A DNA stretch of 8,686 bases. It comes from Candidatus Falkowbacteria bacterium CG10_big_fil_rev_8_21_14_0_10_43_10. GTDB lineage: Bacteria > Patescibacteriota > Patescibacteriia > Patescibacteriales > XYC2-FULL-47-12. The notes beneath the pieces are model-generated. The model did no database searches. It saw only the letters and a list, made by a program, of their open reading frames with translations, and was not told the origin of the DNA. A program made the translations under genes and the position numbers. Below are positions 5,431 through 8,686 of the stretch, piece by piece. Numbering within the stretch: position 1 is the first letter of the stretch; each line of letters begins with the position of its first letter. The stretch lies in NCBI GenBank assembly GCA_002773655.1, contig PFAR01000040.1:13779-22464 (forward strand). The letters are read 5' to 3'.

Positions 5431-5467
5431 TATTTTAAGTCCACATTTTTCTGGACTTTAAAATATA
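5431..5467. promoter_or_regulatory. Putative operator, palindrome copy 2
   Basis: Identical over 37 bp to copy 1 and offset by exactly 42 bp, about four turns of B-DNA, so proteins on both copies would face the same side. Half-sites are at 5438-5443 and 5452-5457, with the same CATTTTTC spacer. Confidence 0.65.
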
Positions 5468-5488
5468 AAGTTAAGGAATGGTTTTATT

Positions 5489-5518
5489 ATAAGAGTCCAG
5501 AATTACATGGACTTATAT
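5489..5518. promoter_or_regulatory. Putative operator, divergent palindrome copy 3
   Basis: Half-sites AGTCCA (5494-5499) and TGGACT (5508-5513) again have an 8-bp gap, but the spacer is GAATTACA and the flanks differ (ATAAG before, TATAT after). Conservation of the half-sites and spacing but not the spacer is what a protein-binding site predicts. It lies 56 bp from copy 2. Confidence 0.6.
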
Positions 5519-5718
5519 ATTATAATTATATTCATCTTTCCACATTTTTTATTTTTTTGCAACTCCTACAAATTACAAATTTAGTTACGAATATATAAAT
5601 ATAAAATTAAAATGTTGTATGTAAGTCGCATGTAATAATGTAATAATTATCTAACAGCATACGTATAAACATACATATAAAAATAATACAAAGATCAATT
5701 AAAATTAATATTAAAATT

Positions 5719-5747
5719 TTGACTTTTTTATGATTTTTTTGTATAAT
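5719..5747 (+). promoter_or_regulatory. Near-consensus sigma-70 promoter upstream of the sigma factor gene
   Basis: TTGACT (5719-5724) and TATAAT (5742-5747) are separated by exactly 17 bp. The predicted start is near 5754, giving a leader of about 160 nt before the sigma gene. This is the best housekeeping-type promoter in the window. Confidence 0.75.
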
Positions 5748-5772
5748 GAAATAAATTTAATAAAGCACAAAA

Positions 5773-5880
5773 ATGTACAAAAAATGGCGGAAATTCGCCA
5801 ATTTTGTTGAATCTAAAGAGGCTTTATATATTATTTGTATATTTATAGCTGATTTATATATTTGTATATCTGTGGATTGA
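5773..5880 (+). CDS. Possible 35-residue leader peptide
   Basis: A short reading frame, ATG 5773 to TGA 5878-5880, starts about 20 nt after the predicted sigma-70 start and ends 34 nt before the ECF sigma start codon. The product begins MYKKWRKFANFVESKEALY and continues with a hydrophobic stretch rich in Ile, Cys and Phe, like a small membrane peptide. There is no ribosome binding site, and AT-rich DNA gives such frames by chance. Treat it as a hypothesis: a regulatory upstream ORF, a tiny membrane protein, or nothing. Confidence 0.2.
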   Translation: MYKKWRKFANFVESKEALYIICIFIADLYICISVD

Positions 5881-5881
5881 C

Positions 5882-5907
5882 TGTAACATTCCTTTATTTT
5901 ACACGTA
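5882..5907 (+). promoter_or_regulatory. ECF-type promoter, probably autoregulatory
   Basis: TGTAAC (5882-5887) and CGTA (5904-5907) are separated by 16 bp. Group-IV sigma promoters of the B. subtilis SigW/SigX type read TGAAAC or TGTAAC, then 16-17 bp, then CGTA or CGAC. The predicted start is at about 5914-5916, on top of the sigma factor's ATG, so this transcript would be leaderless. Positive autoregulation is common for ECF sigma genes. Confidence 0.55.
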
Positions 5908-5914
5908 TAATTAT

Positions 5915-6466
5915 ATGATAAAACCGGGCAGCTTTCAGGAAAAAATTTTAATCGGACGGCTTAGGATGAAAGACAAAGATGCCTTTGGCGAACTGTACGA
6001 TATTTATATTGATAAAATTTATCGTTTTGTATATTTTAAAGTATCCAGTTCGGCTGAGGCTGAAGATTTGACCTCGCAGATTTTTTTAAAAGTTTGGCAG
6101 CTTATTCTTGATAATAAAATAAAAACAGGGCAGTCGTTCCAGGCCTTCCTTTATACATTGGCGCGCAACACAGTAATTGATTTTTACCGGCACTCTCGCA
6201 AGGAAAAAGGAGATATTTCCCTTGAAGAGGCGGCCGATATCTCCGCCGCCGGCGAAATAGAGAAAGAGATAGACATAAAAATTGAAATGGAGAGGCTGTC
6301 GCTAAAACTTAAAAAATTAAAAAGCGAATATCGGGAAGCATTAGTTCTCCATTATATCAATGAATTGTCAATTAAAGAGATCGCCGAGATATTAAACAAG
6401 AAAAGAGGGGCGGTCAGAGTATTGCTCCACCGCGCCGTTAACTCGCTGAAAGAAATTTTAAAATAA
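5915..6466 (+). CDS. RNA polymerase ECF-type sigma factor (sigma-70 family, group IV)
   Basis: This 183-residue protein has the two-domain build of ECF sigma factors. Region 2 (about 22-96) runs DAFGELYDIYIDKIYRFVYF, then AEAEDLTSQIFLKVWQ (core-polymerase binding), then FLYTLARNTVIDFYRHSRKE, which contacts the -10 element. Region 4 (about 128-182) runs LKKLKSEYREALVLHYINEL, then the helix-turn-helix SIKEIAEILNKKRGAVRVLL, which reads the -35 element. There is no sigma region 1.1 or 3. ATG 5915 is chosen because ILIGRLRMKDKDAF is part of the region 2 start; the internal Met18 (5966) would cut into it. No ribosome binding site precedes the ATG, consistent with the leaderless transcript predicted from the ECF promoter. 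The next gene, 37 nt downstream, encodes a single-pass membrane protein, the classic arrangement with an anti-sigma factor. The regulon is unknown; envelope or surface genes are the natural guess. Confidence 0.95.
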   Translation: MIKPGSFQEKILIGRLRMKDKDAFGELYDIYIDKIYRFVYFKVSSSAEAEDLTSQIFLKVWQLILDNKIKTGQSFQAFLYTLARNTVIDFYRHSRKEKGDISLEEAADISAAGEIEKEIDIKIEMERLSLKLKKLKSEYREALVLHYINELSIKEIAEILNKKRGAVRVLLHRAVNSLKEILK

Positions 6467-6473
6467 GCGGTTT

Positions 6474-6483
6474 GGCCGCGGCC
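6474..6483. repeat. GC-only palindrome between sigma and anti-sigma genes
   Basis: GGCCGCGGCC is a perfect 10-bp palindrome in the otherwise AT-rich 37-nt spacer. It is too short for a confident terminator, and no T run follows it. It might modulate read-through or translation of the downstream gene. Confidence 0.4.
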
Positions 6484-6503
6484 GGAATAAATTAAAATTA
6501 TTT

Positions 6504-7658
6504 ATGGATAAGGATATAGTCTCTCAATTGAATAAACTGAAAAGCGTCAGGCCCGATAAAGCCTGGAAAGCTTCCCAGAAGGAAATTTTAATGAATCAGA
6601 TTTCCAGCTCGGCAACCGAGCGCCAAGGCAAAAATAATTTTTTCCTTTATGTCCGGGAAGCTTTTACGCATGAAGTTTCTTTTCTTTCCCAGCCGGTCGC
6701 TACCATGGCGATAGTTATTTTTTTAATGGTTGGCGGCGGATTTTTCAGCATCAGCGCGGCCAGCGAAGCGACTCCGGGCAGCTTTTTGTATACCGCAAAA
6801 TTAGTAGGCGAGAAAACCCAGTTTGTTTTTACGCCGAGTTCAAAGGAAAAAATAAAATTACAGATATTGTTCGCGGAGCGGCGCGGGGAGGAAATTGAAA
6901 ATATGGCCGTATCAAGCGAGGATAAAATAATCAGCAAGGTAGCCGACAGTCTGCGGAATGAAATAACGGAGGTGCAGAAGAGGCTGGCCGAGATTGAAAC
7001 GAAAAATCCGGAAACCGCGGTGGAGCTAGCCAAGGATATTGAAAATAGGACAAACACTCTGCGGCAAAAGCTAGTTGCCAGCAAACAGGCGTTATCCAGC
7101 CAAACCAGTTCGGCTGAAACTAAAATCAACGAAGCTATCCGGAGCGTGGATGCTACTGGATTAAGCGCGCTTAATACTATTGTCAGGGCGGGGGAAAAGG
7201 ACGCTGATTCGGAAGATTTAACCAAGCGGGTGGCTGCCAAATTAGAAAACACTAAGAAAAAGATTTCTGAAGTTCAGGATGATGTTAATAAAGTCTTTAG
7301 CGCCGGGCTGGGAAGAAGCGAAGCAGGCATCCAGCTTTATCAGATGCCGCAGGACACCGGGAAAAAAACGGCGGAAGCGTCCGAGGCTATTATTGAGGCG
7401 GAAAAGCTGCTGAAAGTAAATGATTATAAAGCGGCCATGGATAAAATTAATGAGAGTGAAGACATAATAAACAAAGCAGCGGAAAATATTAATGAGAGTA
7501 AAAATTCGGCCGAGGAAGAAAAAAGCACCAGCACCCCGGCGATAAATACGGGACAAGAGAAAACGGAACAAATTCCGGAAGTCAGGGGAGCCATAGAAGA
7601 GGCCGGCGTGAACGCGGCTGGCGCGGAAGAAGCCACCAGCACGGAAGCAAGTGAATAA
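6504..7658 (+). CDS. Single-pass membrane protein with DUF5667-like domain, putative anti-sigma factor
   Basis: This is a 384-residue protein. Residues 1-60 are cytoplasmic and basic (QLNKLKSVRPDKAWKASQKE); a 'P-K-W--S-KE-LM-QI' pattern is, from memory, typical of Patescibacteria proteins next to ECF sigma genes. Residues 64-86 form one transmembrane helix (PVATMAIVIFLMVGGGFFSI). The outside part starts ASEATPGSFLYTAKLVGEKT and continues FTPSSKEKIKLQILFAERRG, matching the DUF5667 signature 'PG-LY--K---E------ --EKA-L-L--AERR'. Residues 110-330 are predicted long helices with heptad-like spacing, and the tail (331-384) is a disordered Glu/Thr/Ala stretch. It lacks the zinc-binding HxxxCxxC motif of ZAS anti-sigma factors, so any sigma binding would use a different N-terminal domain. 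Gene order and topology support an anti-sigma or sensor role: it would hold the sigma factor at the membrane until an outside signal. No Shine-Dalgarno sequence is near the ATG. Pairing with the sigma factor is inferred, not shown. Confidence 0.85.
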   Translation: MDKDIVSQLNKLKSVRPDKAWKASQKEILMNQISSSATERQGKNNFFLYVREAFTHEVSFLSQPVATMAIVIFLMVGGGFFSISAASEATPGSFLYTAKLVGEKTQFVFTPSSKEKIKLQILFAERRGEEIENMAVSSEDKIISKVADSLRNEITEVQKRLAEIETKNPETAVELAKDIENRTNTLRQKLVASKQALSSQTSSAETKINEAIRSVDATGLSALNTIVRAGEKDADSEDLTKRVAAKLENTKKKISEVQDDVNKVFSAGLGRSEAGIQLYQMPQDTGKKTAEASEAIIEAEKLLKVNDYKAAMDKINESEDIINKAAENINESKNSAEEEKSTSTPAINTGQEKTEQIPEVRGAIEEAGVNAAGAEEATSTEASE

Positions 7659-7693
7659 TTAATTATAAAAATAAATGAATGTAGCAAGACAAT

Positions 7694-7748
7694 CATTTTC
7701 TATTCCGCGGCAAATAAATTAATATCGGCCGCCAGGCAATAGAAAATG
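7694..7748 (+). ncRNA. Stem-loop A of an unexplained structured region
   Basis: Outer arms CATTTTCTATT (7694-7704) and AATAGAAAATG (7738-7748) are perfectly complementary over 11 bp. An inner stem GCGGC/GCCGC (7707-7711 and 7728-7732) closes a 16-nt loop. It starts 35 nt after the anti-sigma stop. There is no T run after it on either strand, so a simple rho-independent terminator does not fit. Calling it RNA is an inference from structure only. Confidence 0.35.
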
Positions 7749-7771
7749 GCTGTGTTCCTATATGGAGCAGG

Positions 7772-7822
7772 CTTTATTTTAAAGGTCGGTTCCGGCCCGA
7801 TTATTCGGGATCGGAAATAAAG
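7772..7822 (+). ncRNA. Stem-loop B of an unexplained structured region
   Basis: Outer arms CTTTATTT (7772-7779) and AAATAAAG (7815-7822) pair perfectly. The apical hairpin is CCCGA-TTAT-TCGGG (7796-7809), and TCCG (7791-7794) can pair with CGGA (7812-7815) as an alternative to part of the outer stem. Confidence 0.35.
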
Positions 7823-7823
7823 T

Positions 7824-7873
7824 CATTAATGAAAGCGTTTTTAACCGCCAGCGACGCTAAAATTAAATTAATG
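7824..7873 (+). ncRNA. Stem-loop C of an unexplained structured region
   Basis: Outer arms CATTAAT (7824-7830) and ATTAATG (7867-7873) pair over 7 bp, with an inner stem AGCGT/ACGCT (7834-7838 and 7854-7858). It begins 2 nt after stem-loop B ends. It is the weakest of the four because its arms are short and AT-rich. Confidence 0.28.
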
Positions 7874-7890
7874 TTCTTGGCAGAAAAAAA

Positions 7891-7979
7891 GTAAAAATCA
7901 ACAAGCTTCCCCGCGACCCCTGTCAGCTAAACGGCAGACGGGGTAAATACTGCGGGATGGGATTCCGGTTGATTTTTAC
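7891..7979 (+). ncRNA. Stem-loop D, large multi-stem hairpin upstream of the secreted repeat protein
   Basis: Outer arms GTAAAAATCAAC (7891-7902) and GTTGATTTTTAC (7968-7979) pair over 12 bp. Inside lie CCCGC/GCGGG (7910-7914 and 7952-7956), then ACCCC/GGGGT (7916-7920 and 7940-7944), then GTC/GAC after a one-base bulge, with a 12-nt apical loop (7925-7936) and an asymmetric AAATACT internal loop. This is riboswitch-like architecture about 87 nt before a start codon, but I cannot match it to a known class. On the minus strand the stem is followed by T7, so termination of antisense transcription is an alternative. Confidence 0.42.
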
Positions 7980-8045
7980 ATATATAAAATGCCAGAATTA
8001 AATTAATTAAAGCAAAGCTAAAAGGCGTTAAAACGCATTATATTT

Positions 8046-8055
8046 AAAGAAAGGA
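8046..8055 (+). promoter_or_regulatory. Ribosome binding site of the secreted repeat protein
   Basis: AAAGAAAGGA includes AAAGGA (8050-8055), 11 nt before ATG 8067. It is the clearest Shine-Dalgarno-like sequence in the window and supports this start. Confidence 0.65.
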
Positions 8056-8066
8056 ATAATTTACGT

Positions 8067-8686
8067 ATGAGTAAATTACGAAAATTTTTTACTGTCAGCG
8101 TCATGCTGATGACTGTCCTTTCCTTGAGCGTTGTCGTCGCCCCGGAAGCAGGAGCTACCGCGAGCGCCGGCGATCTTATCAAGATGGAAGGCCTTTCCTC
8201 GGTTTATTATTTAGCCGCTGATGGTAAGCGTTATGTTTTCCCTAATGAGACTACTTATTTTTCTTGGTATAGTGATTTTTCCAGCGTAGTAACCATCTCC
8301 CAATCAGAGTTGGAAAGCTACCCGCTGGGAGCTAACGTTACCACTAGGCCAGGTACTAAATTAGTTAAAATTACTACTAATCCCAAAGTTTACGCGGTTG
8401 AACCGGACGGAAAATTAGTCTGGGTTTCAAGCGAAACTGTCGCCAAGACTTTATACGGCGATAATTGGGCTAAAAGAGTAGTTGATGTTCCGGATTCTTA
8501 CTGGAATAACTATACTGAAACCACTAAGCAGGTAACTGCGACCTCTTATCCGGAAGGCAGTTTGGTAAAATTCGGCACTTCTACTGACGTTTATTACATT
8601 GACGCGAACGGCAAGGCCCGTAAAGTCGCCAACGAAGCGGCTTTCGTCGCTAACCGTTTTAACTGGGATAATGTAATCACCGCCAC
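8067..8686 (+). CDS. Secreted repeat protein, N-terminal 206 residues (runs off window)
   Basis: The reading frame is open from ATG 8067 to the window end, with no stop. It starts with a signal peptide (MSKLRKFFTVSVMLMTVLSL, cleavage likely near residues 30-33, ...AGATASAG). The mature part consists of three related units: GDLIKMEGLSSVYYLAADGK (35-54), GTKLVKITTNPKVYAVEPDG (96-115) and GSLVKFGTSTDVYYIDANGK (164-183). Each unit is 'G-L[IV]K------VYY---GK', followed by R/K and a valine-rich strand, then an aromatic segment such as FSWYSDFSSV or YGDNWAKRVVDV. The pattern suggests repeating beta units, perhaps a propeller-like or S-layer-like domain. Similar repeats are, from memory, very common in Parcubacteria exported proteins with no assigned function. 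Its start is supported by the AAAGGA site. Proximity to the ECF sigma pair makes it a candidate target or envelope component, but no ECF promoter was seen before it. Confidence 0.9.
   Translation, partial: MSKLRKFFTVSVMLMTVLSLSVVVAPEAGATASAGDLIKMEGLSSVYYLAADGKRYVFPNETTYFSWYSDFSSVVTISQSELESYPLGANVTTRPGTKLVKITTNPKVYAVEPDGKLVWVSSETVAKTLYGDNWAKRVVDVPDSYWNNYTETTKQVTATSYPEGSLVKFGTSTDVYYIDANGKARKVANEAAFVANRFNWDNVITA

Larger units (their letters stand above)
5364..5914. other. 551-bp AT-rich divergent control region (HTH gene versus sigma factor)
   Basis: This is the longest gene-free stretch. From left to right it holds three AGTCCA-N8-TGGACT palindromes (5389-5518), an AT-rich segment with minor repeats such as an 8-bp tandem ATGTAATA (5630-5645), a near-consensus sigma-70 promoter (5719-5747), a hairpin GGCG-N6-CGCC within an A/T stem (5781-5805), a possible 35-codon ORF (5773-5880), an imperfect tandem duplication of a TTTATATAT...TTGTATAT segment (about 5822-5873), and an ECF-type promoter abutting the sigma gene (5882-5907). 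I see no RNA gene. Confidence 0.6.
7659..8066. other. Gene-free region with four consecutive stem-loops
   Basis: No coding frame of note is present in these 408 bp. From 7694 to 7979 it is filled by four back-to-back inverted repeats, each with an AT-rich outer arm and GC-rich inner stems (listed separately as A to D). The last 87 bp (7980-8066) are AT-rich, with a small hairpin GCGT-TAAA-ACGC (8025-8036) and a ribosome binding site for the next gene. I find no clear promoter for that gene. No tRNA, tmRNA, RNase P or named riboswitch signature was recognised. Confidence 0.6.

Noticed and set aside
5389..5518. CRISPR array
   Set aside because: There are only two identical 37-bp units with a 5-bp gap, and each unit is palindromic. 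There are no spacers and no cas genes; operators fit better.
4745..5914. Replication origin
   Set aside because: The region is AT-rich and has near matches to a DnaA box (TGTGGATTA near 5045, TGTGGATTG near 5871), but there is no exact box, no cluster, and no dnaA or dnaN nearby.
5966..6466. Internal Met18 as the sigma factor start
   Set aside because: TTAGG just before it resembles a ribosome binding site, but starting there removes the first helix of region 2, which ECF sigma factors need.
7916..7970. Twister-like ribozyme (TAAATACTGC then CCGG)
   Set aside because: A short stretch resembles the conserved twister strand, but the second conserved strand and pseudoknot partners are missing.
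7659..8066. tRNA, tmRNA or RNase P RNA
   Set aside because: There is no T-loop GGTTCGA, no CCA-type acceptor stem, and none of the conserved RNase P or tmRNA core sequences on either strand.

Overview
The window looks like part of a Patescibacteria (Candidate Phyla Radiation) chromosome, probably a Parcubacteria/ABY1-type lineage. I infer this from protein style, not from a search. The evidence is a secreted repeat protein with 'VYYLAADGKRYVFP' and 'KLVKITTNPKVYAVEP' segments, a secreted protein with 'GIGSSTPYATLSVE' stalk motifs, a DUF5667-like membrane protein next to an ECF sigma factor, small intergenic palindromes, and very few Shine-Dalgarno sequences. The standard genetic code fits, because gdh ends in TGA.

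Positions 1-2594 are mostly housekeeping: the 3' end of a DksA/TraR-like gene (+) that has lost zinc-finger cysteines, convergent rpmB (bL28, -), a glutamate dehydrogenase (+), and a yqeY/GatB-like gene (+). Compact palindromic elements punctuate this part: a near-perfect bidirectional terminator at 259-305, a two-hairpin repeat at 2032-2105 directly before yqeY, and a cloverleaf-like element at 2614-2755 between the converging yqeY and surface-protein genes.

Positions 2776-4744 hold a two-gene minus-strand cassette for exported proteins. The upstream gene encodes a signal/anchor segment followed by a fibre-like stalk and a four-cysteine C-terminus. The downstream gene encodes a signal peptide, a beta-rich N-terminal part, a 14-glycine linker and three C-terminal repeats of about 30 residues.

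Positions 4745-5914 are very AT-rich and hold one small helix-turn-helix gene (-). Upstream of it lie three AGTCCA-N8-TGGACT palindromes. Two are identical over 37 bp and spaced exactly 42 bp apart, so they are probable operators, plausibly autoregulatory.

Positions 5719-7658 form a probable envelope-response module. A near-consensus sigma-70 promoter and a separate ECF-type promoter (TGTAAC-N16-CGTA) precede an ECF sigma factor, and a single-pass DUF5667-like membrane protein, the likely anti-sigma factor, follows it. A gene-free stretch of about 400 bp then carries four consecutive stem-loops (7694-7979) that match nothing I recognise. It leads into a secreted repeat protein that runs off the window. 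The plausible theme is surface display plus an envelope-sensing sigma/anti-sigma pair. The best candidates for something undescribed are the phased operator array, the sigma autoregulation layout and the four-hairpin region.
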